Assembly (NCBI RefSeq): GCF_000771745.2
Contig: NZ_JPSL02000039.1
Location: 1-64,000 of the forward strand
Source: Thermus filiformis
GTDB lineage: Bacteria; Deinococcota; Deinococci; Deinococcales; Thermaceae
DNA: 64,000 nt
Direction of reading: 5' to 3'
Part shown: piece by piece, positions 24,556 to 35,635 of the stretch
Layout: every line of letters starts with the position of its first letter
Numbering within the stretch: position 1 is the stretch's first letter
The notes under the pieces: generated by a model
The model's input: only the letters and a program-made list of their open reading frames with translations
What the model was told of the DNA's origin: nothing
The model's database searches: none
Made by a program: the position numbers and the translations under genes

Positions 24556-26732
24556 CCCTCTACCAGGAGATCGGCATCCCCGAGGAGGAGTACCGGGAGA
24601 TCCTAAGGAGGCTGGGCCGGGAGCCCAACCGGGTGGAGCTCCTCCTCTTCAAGGTGATGTGGAGCGAGCACTGCGCCTACAAGAACTCCCGCCCCCTCCT
24701 CAAGGAGCTGCCCACCGAGGGGGAGGCGGTCCTCCAGGGCCCCGGGGAGAACGCGGGCGTGGTGCGGATCGGCGAGGGCTTCGCCGTGGCCTTCAAGATT
24801 GAGAGCCACAACCACCCCTCGGCGGTGGAGCCCTTCCAGGGGGCGGCCACCGGGGTGGGGGGGATCATCCGGGACGTGATGAGCATGGGGGCGCGGCCCA
24901 TCGCCCTTTTGGACTCCCTCCGCTTCGGCGACCCCCAAAGCCCCAGGACCCGGTACCTGGCCCGGGGGGTGGTCTCGGGCATCGCCTTCTACGGCAACGC
25001 CATCGGGGTGCCCACCGTGGGCGGGGACGTCTACTTCCACCCCCTCTACCAGGAGAACCCCCTGGTGAACGCCATGTGCCTGGGCCTCATGAAGGAGGAC
25101 GAGCTCAAAAGGAGCCGGGCCTCCTTAGGCCGGCCCATCTACTACGCCGGGGCCAAGACGGGCCGCGACGGGATCGGGGGGGCGGCCTTCGCCAGCGAGG
25201 AGCTCTCCGAGGACACCGAGAAGAGCCGGCCCAGCGTCCAGGTGGGGGACCCCTTCCTGGGCAAGCTCCTTTTGGAGGCCACCCTCGAGGCCATAGAGCG
25301 GGGCCTGGTGGAGGGGGTCCAGGACATGGGGGCGGCGGGCCTCACCAGTAGCCTCTCCGAGCTCGCCCACAAGTCGGGCCTGGGGGTGGAGCTGGACCTG
25401 GACCTCGTCCCCACCCGGGAGGAGGGGATGACCCCCGAGGAGCTCCTCCTCTCGGAAAGCCAGGAGAGGATGGTCCTGGTGCCCAAGGAGGGCCTGGAGA
25501 AGGAGCTGGAGGAGGTCTTCCGCCGCCACGGCCTGGACTCTGTGGCGGTGGCCCGGACCATCCCCGAGCGGGTCTTCCGGGTCCTCCACCGGGGGAAGGT
25601 GGTGGCCGAGGTCCCCACGGAGGCCCTGGCCGAGGCCCCCACCTACGTCCGCCTGGCCCAGGAGGACCCGGAGGTGAAAAGGCTCCGGGAAACCCCCCCG
25701 CCCCCCTTCCCCTACGCCCCGGAGGAGGTCCTCCTGGCCCTCTTGGCCTCGCCCAACCTCTCCAGCCGGGAGGCGGTCTACGAGCGGTACGACCACCAGG
25801 TGGGCACCATGACCGCCCTCCCCCCCGGCCGGGGGGACGCGGCGGTCCTCTGGATCAAGGGGACGGAGCTGGGCGTGGCGGCCAAGGTGGACCACAACCC
25901 CCGCTACAGCCGCCTCCACCCCCGGCTCGGGGCCATGCACGCCCTGGCCGAGGCCAGCCGGAACGTCTCCGTGGTGGGGGCGAGGCCGCTCGCCTACACG
26001 GACGGGCTCAACCTGGGAAGCCCCGAGACCCCGGAGGGGTACTACGAGCTCCGGGAGACCCTGGAGGGCCTCAAGGAGGCCAGCTATGCCCTGGGCCTGC
26101 CCGTGGTGAGCGGGAACGTCTCCTTGTACAACGAGGGCCCCACCTACCGCATCCCCCCCACGGCCATGGTGGGGGTGGTGGGGGTCCTGAACATAGGGCG
26201 CCGGGCGGAGATGGGCTTCCGGCGCCCCGGGGAGGTTCTGGTCCTCCTGGGGGAGGAGGAGGGGCACCTGGGGGCGAGCGAGGCGGTCTACGTGATGACG
26301 GGCCTCGAGGTGGGAAGCCCGCCCCCCTTGGACCTCGGGAGGGAGCAGGCGGTCCAGGAGGCCATCCGGGAGCTCATCGCCTCGGGGCTGGTGCGCACCG
26401 CCCACGACGTGGCGGAAGGGGGGCTTTTGGTGGCCCTGGCGGAGATGGCCTTCCCCTACGGGGTGGGGGCCACGGTGGAGCTGAGGAAGGACACCCCCGA
26501 GGCCCTCTTCGGCGAGGGGGCGAGCCGGGTCCTCTTCACCGTGGACAAGGCCCACCTGCAGGAGGCCGTGGCCCGCCTCGAGGCCCGGGGCCTCCCCCAC
26601 CGCGTCTTAGGGGAGGTGGGGGGAGAAGAGCTCACGGTCGTCCTCCCCCACCGGGTGCTAAGCTGGGAGGTGTCGCGCCTCAAGGAGGCCTGGGCGCGCC
26701 CCTTGCGCGAGGTGATGGGGGATGTGGGATAA
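24552..26732 (+). CDS. purL: FGAM synthase large subunit PurL
   Basis: The 726-residue small-type PurL carries out the ATP-dependent amination of FGAR to FGAM with PurS and Pur[15 protein letters not shown] near the N-terminus, [16 protein letters not shown] with [14 protein letters not shown], and the repeated half with [10 protein letters not shown] and [11 protein letters not shown] are family motifs. It overlaps the HAD gene by 4 bp and purF by 11 bp. Confidence 0.97.
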   Translation: MTLYQEIGIPEEEYREILRRLGREPNRVELLLFKVMWSEHCAYKNSRPLLKELPTEGEAVLQGPGENAGVVRIGEGFAVAFKIESHNHPSAVEPFQGAATGVGGIIRDVMSMGARPIALLDSLRFGDPQSPRTRYLARGVVSGIAFYGNAIGVPTVGGDVYFHPLYQENPLVNAMCLGLMKEDELKRSRASLGRPIYYAGAKTGRDGIGGAAFASEELSEDTEKSRPSVQVGDPFLGKLLLEATLEAIERGLVEGVQDMGAAGLTSSLSELAHKSGLGVELDLDLVPTREEGMTPEELLLSESQERMVLVPKEGLEKELEEVFRRHGLDSVAVARTIPERVFRVLHRGKVVAEVPTEALAEAPTYVRLAQEDPEVKRLRETPPPPFPYAPEEVLLALLASPNLSSREAVYERYDHQVGTMTALPPGRGDAAVLWIKGTELGVAAKVDHNPRYSRLHPRLGAMHALAEASRNVSVVGARPLAYTDGLNLGSPETPEGYYELRETLEGLKEASYALGLPVVSGNVSLYNEGPTYRIPPTAMVGVVGVLNIGRRAEMGFRRPGEVLVLLGEEEGHLGASEAVYVMTGLEVGSPPPLDLGREQAVQEAIRELIASGLVRTAHDVAEGGLLVALAEMAFPYGVGATVELRKDTPEALFGEGASRVLFTVDKAHLQEAVARLEARGLPHRVLGEVGGEELTVVLPHRVLSWEVSRLKEAWARPLREVMGDVG

Positions 26733-28113
26733 GCCAGAGGAGGAGTGCGGGGTCCTGGGCGTCTGGAGCCAGGAGGCCCTGGACGTGGCCGGGCTTTTGC
26801 ACCTGGGCCTCCTCGCCCTCCAGCACCGGGGGCAGGAGGCGGCGGGGATGGCGGTCTCGGACGGGAAGGAGCTGGTGGTGGAGAAGGACCTGGGCCTGGT
26901 GAACCAGGTCTTTGACGAGGTCCGGCTGGCCCGCCTCCGGCTTCCCCAGGCCCGGCTGGGCATCGCCCACACCCGCTACTCCACCACCGGCTCCAACCTC
27001 CGCTTCAACGCCCAGCCCCTCACCGTCCGCTCCAACAAGGGGGTCCTGGCCATCGCCCACAACGGCAACTTCGTGAACGCCAAGCCCCTGCGCGACCGGC
27101 TCTTGGAGGAGGGGGCGGTCTTCCAGACCACCACGGACACCGAGGTCATGGTCAACCTCATCGCCAAGAAGGCCCACCTCCCCCTGGTGGAGGCCACGGC
27201 GGAGGCCATGCGGGAACTCCAGGGAGGGTTCTCCGTGGTCCTCATGGACCGGAGGACCCTCCTCGCCCTCCGGGACCGGCACGGGGTCCGGCCCCTGGTC
27301 ATCGGCCGCCTGGCCTCGGGGTATGTCTTCGCCTCCGAGCCTCCGGCTTTGGCCCTTTTAGGGGCGGCGTTCGTCCGGGACGTCCGCCCCGGGGAGCTGG
27401 TCTGGGTGGAGGAGGGGGAGCTTAGAAGCCTCCAGGTCCTCCCCCCCGAACCCACCCCTTGCGCCTTTGAGTGGATCTACTTCGCCCGGCCCGACTCCAG
27501 CCTGGACGGGGTGGAGGCCTACGCCGCCCGGGTGCGCATGGGCGAGGAGCTCTTCCGGGAGGCCCCGGCGAAGGCCGACCTGGTGGTCCCCGTCCCCGAC
27601 TCGGGCATCGGGGCTGCGGTGGGCTACGCCCGGGCTAGTGGGCTTCCTCTGGAGTTCGGCCTCTACAAGAACCCCTACGCGGGCCGGACCTTCATCCAGC
27701 CCACGCAAGAGATGCGGGAGCTCAAGACCCGGATGAAGCTCTCCCCCACCTCCGCCGTGGCCGGCCGCCGGGTGGTCCTGGTGGACGACTCCATCGTCCG
27801 GGGCACCACCAGCCGCCACATCGTCCGGATGCTCAAGGAGGCGGGGGCCCGGGAGGTGCACATGCGCATCTCCAGCCCCCCCATCCGCTTCCCCTGCTAC
27901 TACGGCATAGACACCGCCGCCCGCAAGGAGCTCATCGCCGCCGAGAAGAACCTGGAGGAGATCCGGGCCTACATCGGGGCCGACTCCCTGGCCTTCCTCT
28001 CCGAGGAGGGGGTGCGAAGGGCCATCGGGGGGCCGGTCTGCCTGGCCTGCTTCAACGGCCGCTACCCCGCAGGCCGCCCCGAGGAGGGGGAGAAGCTGGC
28101 CCTCGAGGTCTAG
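26722..28113 (+). CDS. purF: Amidophosphoribosyltransferase
   Basis: This 463-residue enzyme starts the pathway by converting PRPP and glutamine to phosphoribosylamine. A short propeptide (MWDKPEEE) precedes the nucleophile cysteine in CGVLGV. The PRPP site is [14 protein letters not shown]. Cysteines at [12 protein letters not shown] and VCLACF suggest an Fe-S cluster as in the Bacillus-type enzyme. It ends on a CTAG shared with the convergent small membrane gene. Confidence 0.96.
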   Translation: MWDKPEEECGVLGVWSQEALDVAGLLHLGLLALQHRGQEAAGMAVSDGKELVVEKDLGLVNQVFDEVRLARLRLPQARLGIAHTRYSTTGSNLRFNAQPLTVRSNKGVLAIAHNGNFVNAKPLRDRLLEEGAVFQTTTDTEVMVNLIAKKAHLPLVEATAEAMRELQGGFSVVLMDRRTLLALRDRHGVRPLVIGRLASGYVFASEPPALALLGAAFVRDVRPGELVWVEEGELRSLQVLPPEPTPCAFEWIYFARPDSSLDGVEAYAARVRMGEELFREAPAKADLVVPVPDSGIGAAVGYARASGLPLEFGLYKNPYAGRTFIQPTQEMRELKTRMKLSPTSAVAGRRVVLVDDSIVRGTTSRHIVRMLKEAGAREVHMRISSPPIRFPCYYGIDTAARKELIAAEKNLEEIRAYIGADSLAFLSEEGVRRAIGGPVCLACFNGRYPAGRPEEGEKLALEV

Positions 28114-28370
28114 CGCCTCAGGAGGGCCCAGGCCCCTATCCCTCCCAAAAGCGCCCCCAGGAGGAAGAAGACCAGGGCGAAGACCCCGGTGGAGGCCAGG
28201 TGCCAGCCGAAGAACCAGTAGCTGCACACCGCGTACCGCTCAATCTGGACCCGCACCAGGTCGGGGAGGGCCCGGATGGAGGTGAAGTTGATGGCCAGGA
28301 TGAGAACAAGAAGCGCCGCCAGAACCCCCAGGAGGACCCACTTCGCGTACGTCCAGGAAAACCCCTTCAT
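28110..28370 (-). CDS. Small two-helix membrane protein (LapA/DUF1049-like)
   Basis: An 86-residue protein with two membrane helices, WVLLGVLAALLVLILAINF and STGVFALVFFLLGALLGGIG, joined by a 30-residue loop containing RIQIER-like basic residues. The layout resembles LapA-domain proteins, which act in envelope assembly in proteobacteria, but the match is by pattern only. It converges on purF and shares its stop tetranucleotide. Confidence 0.6.
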   Translation of the reverse strand: MKGFSWTYAKWVLLGVLAALLVLILAINFTSIRALPDLVRVQIERYAVCSYWFFGWHLASTGVFALVFFLLGALLGGIGAWALLRR

Positions 28371-28405
28371 ACGCCGAGTTTAACAAAACCTTAAGGGTCC
28401 CCCCC

Positions 28406-28434
28406 TTTACACGGGGGGGCGGTTTGCGTAGGCT
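28406..28434 (+). promoter_or_regulatory. Promoter of the cytochrome c gene at 28.46 kb
   Basis: TTTACA (28406-28411) and TAGGCT (28429-28434) are separated by 17 bp. A GAGAGGAGG ribosome site follows before the ATG at 28458. The -35 box lies in the loop of a possible C7/G7 hairpin. Confidence 0.6.
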
Positions 28435-28457
28435 GGTTTGTGAGAGGAGGCACGGTT

Positions 28458-30159
<1,702 letters not shown>

Positions 30160-30166
30160 GGAAGCG

Positions 30167-30727
30167 TTAGCCCTCCTCCTTAATCCGGATCGGCCCCTGC
30201 TTCTCGGGGCGCTTGCCCGTCTTGTCCTGGTAGAAGGCGCGGATGGCCTCAAAGTCCTTCTGTAGGTCCCCGGTGGGCCAGAGGTAGCCCCCGATGCCCA
30301 CCTCCTTCTTCTTGAAGTCGGCGTAGCCCAGGCCGATGGGCACCCCGGCCTTCAGGGCCATGTGGTAGAAGCCCGAGCGCCAGTAGGGGGCCTGGCTCCG
30401 CGTCCCCTCTGGGGTGATGAGGAGGACGATCTCCTCGTGGTCCCGGAGGATCTGGGCCGCCTGGTCCACGAGGCCGGTGCGCCTCGAGCGGTCCACGGGG
30501 ATCCCCCCCAAAGCCCGCATCAGGACCCCCAGGGGAAAGCTGAAGAGCTCCTTCTTGCCCAGGAAGCGGGCCTTGAGGCCCAGGCCGAAGATGGCGAGGA
30601 CCGCCACCAAAAAGTCCCAGTTGGAGGTGTGGGGAGCGCCGATCAAAACGTACTTCTTGGCGGGAGGGGGCTCCATGACGAGCCGCCAACCGAAAAGGGA
30701 CAGGAGGAACCGGGCGAGCTTTTGCAC
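30167..30727 (-). CDS. PlsC-family acyltransferase (1-acylglycerol-3-phosphate acyltransferase-like)
   Basis: The 186-residue protein has the acyltransferase motif HTSNWD (HX4D) and PEGTRS. These bind the glycerol phosphate and catalyse acyl transfer to membrane lipids. It is shorter than E. coli PlsC and lacks a clear N-terminal membrane anchor beyond ARFLLSLFGW. I chose the GTG at 30727 next to a TATCCT box. The longer frame to 30787 would cross the der leader. Confidence 0.82.
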   Translation of the reverse strand: MQKLARFLLSLFGWRLVMEPPPAKKYVLIGAPHTSNWDFLVAVLAIFGLGLKARFLGKKELFSFPLGVLMRALGGIPVDRSRRTGLVDQAAQILRDHEEIVLLITPEGTRSQAPYWRSGFYHMALKAGVPIGLGYADFKKKEVGIGGYLWPTGDLQKDFEAIRAFYQDKTGKRPEKQGPIRIKEEG

Positions 30728-30765
30728 GCTAAGAGGATAGCGGGTGTGGTAGGATAAGGCAAGGC

Positions 30766-30796
30766 GGCCGGTGGGGCTCTTCCCCACCGGCTTTTT
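30766..30796 (+). promoter_or_regulatory. Terminator-like hairpin in the der leader
   Basis: CCGGTGGGG (30768-30776) pairs with CCCCACCGG (30782-30790) around CTCTT, extended by one more G-C pair, and is followed directly by five Ts. It lies upstream of the der ribosome site (GGAGGAG) and ATG at 30805. A likely promoter (AGGATAAG) is about 20 bp before it. It may attenuate der or end unwanted read-through. Confidence 0.65.
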
Positions 30797-30804
30797 GGAG
30801 GAGT

Positions 30805-32100
30805 ATGCACAAAGTCGTCATCGTAGGCCGGCCCAACGTGGGCAAGTCCAGCCTCTTCAACCGCCTCCTTAAGAAGCGGAGCGCGGTGGTGGCGGACACC
30901 CCCGGGGTCACCCGCGACCTCAAGGAAGGGGTCGTGGAGACGGAGACGGGCCGGTTCCTCCTGGTGGACACCGGGGGGCTGTGGAGCGGGGACCGGTGGG
31001 AGGCCAAGATCCGCGAGAAGGTGGACCGGGCCCTGGAGGACGCGGACCTGGTCCTCTTCGCCGTGGACGGCCGCTCGGAGCTCACCCCGCAGGATTTGGA
31101 GGTGGCCGAGTACCTGAGGAGGAAGGGCAGGCCGGTCCTGGTGGTGGCCACCAAGGTGGACGACCCCAAGCACGAGTACTACCTGGGCCCCCTCTACGCC
31201 CTGGGCTTTGGGGAGCCCGTGCCGACCTCGAGCGAGCACAACCGGGGCTTTGACGACCTGGTGGAGGCCATCTGGGCCCGGCTCCCCGTCCGGGCGGAGG
31301 AGTCCGAGCCCGAGGTGGCGGCCATCCGGCTGGCCATCGTGGGCCGGCCCAACGCGGGGAAGTCCAGCCTCCTGAACGCCATCCTGGGGGAGGAGCGGGT
31401 CATCGTCTCCGAGGAGCCCGGCACCACCCGGGACGCCATAGACGCGGAGGTCTACGTGGGGGGGCAGCGCTTCGTCCTGGTGGACACCGCCGGGATCCGC
31501 AAGCGGCCTGAGACCCTGGTGGAGGACCTGGCCATCCGGCGGAGCTTCCGGGCCATAGAGGAGGCGGACGTGGTCCTGCTGGTGGTGGACCCCTTCCAGG
31601 TGGGCGACCGGGAGCTGAAGCTGGCCAACCACGCTCTGGAGAAGGGGAAACCCGTCCTCCTGGTGGTCACCAAGTGGGACCTGGTGCCCAAGGAGGAGGC
31701 GCCCCAGGTGCGGAAGGAGCTGGGCCTGAAGCTCGCCCACCTGGCCCACCTGCCCAGGGTCTACACCTCGGCGGTGACCCGAAGGAACCTGGAAAGGATC
31801 TTCTCCGAGGCCCAGAGGCTGCACGAACTCAACCACGCCCGGGTGGAGACGAGCGAGCTCAACCGACAGCTGGCCCTATGGACCAAGCGGGTCCAGATGC
31901 CCAACTTCAAGGGCAAGCCCCTGAAGATCCTCTACGCCACCCAGGCCGAGGTGGCCCCGCCCACCTTCGTCTTCTTCGTCAACCACCCGGAGTTCGTCAC
32001 CCGGGCCTTTGAGAACTACCTGAAAAACCGCATCGGCGAGGACCTGGGCCTAAAAGAGGTGCCTTTCCGCCTGGTCTTCCGGGGCCGCCGGGAAGGCTGA
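30805..32100 (+). CDS. der: GTPase Der (EngA), ribosome assembly
   Basis: The 431-residue protein has two GTPase domains: GRPNVGKSSLFN with DTPGVTRD and DTGGL near the start, and GRPNAGKSSLLN with DTAGIRKR from about residue 175. A C-terminal KH-like domain ends in VPFRLVFRGRR. Der acts late in 50S subunit maturation. Its start follows GGAGGAGT right after a terminator-like hairpin. Confidence 0.97.
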   Translation: MHKVVIVGRPNVGKSSLFNRLLKKRSAVVADTPGVTRDLKEGVVETETGRFLLVDTGGLWSGDRWEAKIREKVDRALEDADLVLFAVDGRSELTPQDLEVAEYLRRKGRPVLVVATKVDDPKHEYYLGPLYALGFGEPVPTSSEHNRGFDDLVEAIWARLPVRAEESEPEVAAIRLAIVGRPNAGKSSLLNAILGEERVIVSEEPGTTRDAIDAEVYVGGQRFVLVDTAGIRKRPETLVEDLAIRRSFRAIEEADVVLLVVDPFQVGDRELKLANHALEKGKPVLLVVTKWDLVPKEEAPQVRKELGLKLAHLAHLPRVYTSAVTRRNLERIFSEAQRLHELNHARVETSELNRQLALWTKRVQMPNFKGKPLKILYATQAEVAPPTFVFFVNHPEFVTRAFENYLKNRIGEDLGLKEVPFRLVFRGRREG

Positions 32101-32123
32101 AGGCTAAGTATCCCACCGTGGTA

Positions 32124-32636
32124 TTAGGCCCTCCGCCCGAGGCCTGCCCCTTCCAGGAACTCCCGAATCACCCCTAGAAAGCGCCGCCCATCCAGAAGGA
32201 GCATGGCCAGGGCCCAAATCCAGGCTTCCCGAAAGGCCTCCGGGGCCAGGGTGCGGGCGAAGAGGAAGGGGGCGAAGGTGGCGGGCACCTGGAGGAGCAT
32301 GGAAAGGCTCTTGTTAGGGTAGCGGAGAAGGAGGACCAGGGTGGCCACCATCCAAGCCCACCCGGGGCCTGGGGGCACCAGGCCCGCCCCCACCAGGTAG
32401 GCCCACCCCGCCCAGGCGAGGCCGGCGTCCAGGGGGTAGTCCCAAAAGGCCAAGGGGGAAGGCTTGCGGGAAGCCCGCCCCCAAAGGCCGTCCAGCACGT
32501 CCAAGGTCCAGCCTAGAAGAAGGAGGCGGACCACCTGGGAAAGGACCTCCGGCCCCTGGCCCACCTGCCCTAGGATGAGGAGGACCACCCCACCCCGGGC
32601 CAGGGTGCAAAGGTCGGCCAAAACCCTCAGGACCAT
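32124..32636 (-). CDS. CDP-alcohol phosphatidyltransferase-like membrane protein
   Basis: This 170-residue membrane protein has several hydrophobic segments and the motif DVLDGLWGR, then FWDYPLDAG. That fits the D-x2-D-G-x2-A-R-x8-G-x3-D-x3-D signature of CDP-alcohol phosphatidyltransferases, apart from glycine in place of alanine. These enzymes make phospholipid head groups. The substrate alcohol cannot be told. It overlaps the sirtuin gene upstream by 10 bp. Confidence 0.72.
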   Translation of the reverse strand: MVLRVLADLCTLARGGVVLLILGQVGQGPEVLSQVVRLLLLGWTLDVLDGLWGRASRKPSPLAFWDYPLDAGLAWAGWAYLVGAGLVPPGPGWAWMVATLVLLLRYPNKSLSMLLQVPATFAPFLFARTLAPEAFREAWIWALAMLLLDGRRFLGVIREFLEGAGLGRRA

Positions 32637-33364
32637 CCCGAAAGCAAGGCCTCCATCCCCTCTACCGCCCCCATGCGCAAGGAGAGGTGGGCGAGGGGGG
32701 TAAGGGGGGTGGGCTCGGGGTTGACCTCAATGAGGTAGGCCCCGGAGGCGAAGGCGATCCGGCCCAAGGAGGCCGCGGGCTCCACCTCGGCGCTCGTGCC
32801 CACCACCAAGGCGAAGTCGGCCTCGGCAAAGGCCCTTTCCGCCCGCTCCCAGGCCCCCTCGGGCAGGAACTCCCCGAACCAGACCACGTCGGGCCGGGCC
32901 CGGTGGCCGCAGGCCGGGCAGAAGGGGGGCGGGGCGAAGTCCTCGGGGAGGGGGAAGCGCCTTCCGCAAGCCTCGCACCGGGCCCTGAGGATGTTCCCGT
33001 GGAGCTCCACCAGGTTCTGGCTTCCCGCCCGGGCGTGGAGGCCGTCCACGTTCTGGGTGACCAGGAGGAAGCCTCCCCCCCGCTCCAAGACCTTTCGCTC
33101 CAGCTCCGCCAGGGCATAGTGGGCCGGGTTGGGCTGGGCCTCCCGCACCTTGGCGATGCGCCAGGCGTACCAGGCCCAGACCTTCTCGGGATCTTTGGCG
33201 TAGGCCTCGGGGGTGGCGTAGTCCAAGGGGTTGAAGTTCCTCCAAAGGCCCTCGGCGTCCCGGAAGGTGGGGATCCCCGAGGGCTTGGAGATCCCCGCCC
33301 CCGTGAGGACCGCCACCCGCCTCGCCTCCTCCAGCCGCTTCCGCGCTTCCTCTAGGCGCTCCAT
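32627..33364 (-). CDS. cobB: NAD-dependent protein deacylase, sirtuin
   Basis: The 245-residue Sir2 protein has TGAGISKPSGIPTFRD for NAD binding, TQNVDGLH with the ELHGN catalytic histidine, zinc ligands CEAC and CPAC, and GTSAEVEPA. It removes acyl groups from lysines, for example on acyl-CoA synthetases. The ATG at 33364 lies 6 nt after TACGAT, back-to-back with the NAD(P)HX repair gene's promoter. Confidence 0.93.
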   Translation of the reverse strand: MERLEEARKRLEEARRVAVLTGAGISKPSGIPTFRDAEGLWRNFNPLDYATPEAYAKDPEKVWAWYAWRIAKVREAQPNPAHYALAELERKVLERGGGFLLVTQNVDGLHARAGSQNLVELHGNILRARCEACGRRFPLPEDFAPPPFCPACGHRARPDVVWFGEFLPEGAWERAERAFAEADFALVVGTSAEVEPAASLGRIAFASGAYLIEVNPEPTPLTPLAHLSLRMGAVEGMEALLSGWS

Positions 33365-33386
33365 GGCCCCATCGTATCCTTAACCC

Positions 33387-34850
33387 ATGAGGCTATTCAC
33401 CTCCGAGGCTATGCGGGAGGCGGACGCGGAGGCCGTCCGAAGGGGGTACCCCAGCCTCCTCCTCATGGAGTGGGCGGGGATGAAGGCGGCCCGGGTCTAC
33501 CGGGAGCTTTTCGGCAAGCGCCCGGCCGTGGTCCTGGCAGGCAAAGGGAACAACGGCGGGGACGGCCTGGTCCTCGCCCGTCACCTCCTCCTGGAGGGCG
33601 TAGAGGTGCGGGTCCACGCGGCCGAGGGCCAAACCGGGGACGCCCTCCTCGCCCTCCAGGCCCTCCTCGCCCACGGGGTGGAGGTGCGGCCCCTGGAGGA
33701 AGCCTCCTTCCGCAAGGGGGAGGTGGTGGTGGACGCCCTCTTCGGCACCGGGCTTAAGGGGCCCCTTTCCGGCGTTTACGCGGACCTCGTGGAGCAGGTG
33801 AACCGGATAGGCCTTCCCGTCCTCGCCTTGGACCTCCCCTCGGGCCTCCCCTATGCCCCCCATGTGCGGGCCACGGCCACCGTGGCCTTCGCCGCCTTCA
33901 AGACCCTCCACTTCCTCCACCGGGAGGCCTGCGGGAGGCTCTTCCTGGCGGAGATCGGCCTTCCCAAGGACCTCCTCGCCCAGGTGGCTTCCCAGCTAGA
34001 GGAAGGCCTCCCCCTCCTCGCCACCCCTGAGGCCCTCGCCCCCCTCCTCCCACCGCGCCCCCTCACCGCCCACAAGGGGAGCGTGGGCCGGGTGGGGATC
34101 CTGGGGGGGTACCGGGGGGAGGGCCTGCGCTACGCCGGGGCCCCGGTCCTCGCCGCCCTCGGGGCCTACCGGATGGGGGCGGGCCTGGTCCACCTGGTGG
34201 CCCCGGAAGGCCCCCTGGAGCCCCTCGAGGCCGTCTTCCACCCTGTGCCCTCCCCTACCCTTCCCCCCCTCAAGGTGGAGGCCCTGGCGGTGGGGATGGG
34301 GGGTGGGCCCTGGGGGAAGGCCTGGGCGCTCGCGGCCCTGGAGGCCCGGCGGCCCGTGGTCCTGGACGCGGACGCCTTGCACCTCGAGGTGGCCCTGGCC
34401 TACCGGGAAGCCGGCCTTCCCGCCGTCCTCACCCCCCACGCCGGGGAGGCAGCGAGGCTTCTGGGGACGGGACCGGAGGAGGTGGCCCAGGACCCCCTGG
34501 GGGCAGCCCGGGCCCTGGCGGAAAGGACGGGGCTCGTGGTGGTCCTGAAGGGCAACCCCACGGTGGTGGCCGAGGGAGGCCGCCTCTCCCTGAACCCCAC
34601 GGGCCACCCGGCCCTGGCCACCGGGGGTACGGGGGATGTGCTCTCCGGGGCCATCGCCGCCCTGCTCGCCGCCGGGCTTCCCCCCTTTGAGGCCGCCCGG
34701 CTCGGGGTCTTCCTGCATGGCCTGGCCGGGGACCTCCTGGGGGAGGAGAAGGGGGTGGGCCTCCTGGCCCGGGAGGTGGCGGAGGCTCTTCCCCGGGCGC
34801 GGAGGCTTTTGGAAGGAGGGCAGGCGCCCTGGCCCTTTTCCCGGGTATGA
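33387..34850 (+). CDS. nnr: Bifunctional NAD(P)HX epimerase/dehydratase
   Basis: The 487-residue protein joins an N-terminal epimerase domain (AGKGNNGGDGLVLARHL, residues ~1-210) to a C-terminal ADP-dependent dehydratase domain (LTPHAGEAARLLG, and NPTGHPALATGGTGDVLSG with the catalytic aspartate). It repairs hydrated NADH and NADPH. Its ATG lies 6 nt after TATCCT. It is divergent from the NAD-consuming sirtuin, a natural functional pairing. Confidence 0.95.
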   Translation: MRLFTSEAMREADAEAVRRGYPSLLLMEWAGMKAARVYRELFGKRPAVVLAGKGNNGGDGLVLARHLLLEGVEVRVHAAEGQTGDALLALQALLAHGVEVRPLEEASFRKGEVVVDALFGTGLKGPLSGVYADLVEQVNRIGLPVLALDLPSGLPYAPHVRATATVAFAAFKTLHFLHREACGRLFLAEIGLPKDLLAQVASQLEEGLPLLATPEALAPLLPPRPLTAHKGSVGRVGILGGYRGEGLRYAGAPVLAALGAYRMGAGLVHLVAPEGPLEPLEAVFHPVPSPTLPPLKVEALAVGMGGGPWGKAWALAALEARRPVVLDADALHLEVALAYREAGLPAVLTPHAGEAARLLGTGPEEVAQDPLGAARALAERTGLVVVLKGNPTVVAEGGRLSLNPTGHPALATGGTGDVLSGAIAALLAAGLPPFEAARLGVFLHGLAGDLLGEEKGVGLLAREVAEALPRARRLLEGGQAPWPFSRV

Positions 34851-34870
34851 GCGCCTCCTCCTGCCCTCAT

Positions 34871-35239
34871 TCAGCGGATAACCTTACCCTCGGCCTTGCT
34901 ATATGAGTAGAAAAGGAGCTCGCCCAGGAAAAGCCCCAAAAAATACGGGGTACCGGCGGGTCCTTGAAGGAAACGGGTCCAGTACCCCGGGCTAACCAGC
35001 TCAACGAAATAACCAACCGCCAAAGTGGCTGCTAGGAGAGCCACCACTTCTTTCCTGTTCGTTAAGCGCACCTGCCCAAGGGAGACATAGTCCAACAGGG
35101 CCCCGGAGATAACCCCAAGGGCAAAGGTAGCGGGTCCGAGGACACCCTCAAACCGGAGGGCTAAGAGCCCTAGCCCAACAGAAATGCCCAAGGCTAGCGT
35201 TCTCTTTGCAAGACCCCAAAGCCTTTGAAATCTATCCAT
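34871..35239 (-). CDS. Small integral membrane protein of unknown function
   Basis: The 122-residue protein has about four membrane segments (LALGISVGLGLLALRF, ATFALGVISGALLDYV, VVALLAATLAVGYFVELV, YFLGLFLGELLFYSY). The pattern vaguely recalls AtpI/ATP synthase I proteins, but no firm motif is visible. It follows the cysteine-rich secreted protein gene by 11 bp with its own AGGAGGTG site, so the two form an operon. GC is much lower than in its neighbours, suggesting recent transfer. Confidence 0.65.
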   Translation of the reverse strand: MDRFQRLWGLAKRTLALGISVGLGLLALRFEGVLGPATFALGVISGALLDYVSLGQVRLTNRKEVVALLAATLAVGYFVELVSPGYWTRFLQGPAGTPYFLGLFLGELLFYSYSKAEGKVIR

Positions 35240-35250
35240 AGCAGCACCTC

Positions 35251-35625
35251 CTACCTACAAACATTTTGGCAAACCTCGGTACAAACAATTCGCGAAACGG
35301 CCTCGCAAGACCACGCACCCCCAACGCGCCTACAAGCATACTCAACAACCGGTCGGCAAACCTGTCGACAGACAAGGAAGCAGACAGGATTGAGGCTTGA
35401 TCCACCTCCGCCACCCCCGCCATCCCCCGGATCCAGACAAGGCTGGGCGCCACAGCTGAGGGGCGAAACCTGCTCCTCCACCCCCGCTTTCTCAAAAGGT
35501 TTCACCATCTCATCGCCCGGCAATGGGCAAGAAGGCCCTTCTTGAGGGAAGGGCATGGCCTGAGCCATGGCCACCGGCAAACCCAAGACCATAAACACAA
35601 GCCCTCCTAGCGTGGCCAGCTTCAT
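35251..35625 (-). CDS. Secreted cysteine-rich protein with symmetric cysteine spacing
   Basis: The 124-residue protein has a signal peptide (GLVFMVLGLPVAMAQA), then a Gly/Ser linker, and eight C-terminal cysteines spaced 3-3-7-8-7-3-3. Three further cysteines lie before the linker. I do not recognise the family. The CX3CX3C ends could bind metal or form disulfides, with the central pairs making a two-fold symmetric fold. The start at 35625 follows GGTGGAGGTGG; a longer frame upstream runs into thrB antisense and is rejected. Low GC. Confidence 0.75.
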   Translation of the reverse strand: MKLATLGGLVFMVLGLPVAMAQAMPFPQEGPSCPLPGDEMVKPFEKAGVEEQVSPLSCGAQPCLDPGDGGGGGGGSSLNPVCFLVCRQVCRPVVEYACRRVGGAWSCEAVSRIVCTEVCQNVCR

Positions 35626-35635
35626 TGTACCACCT

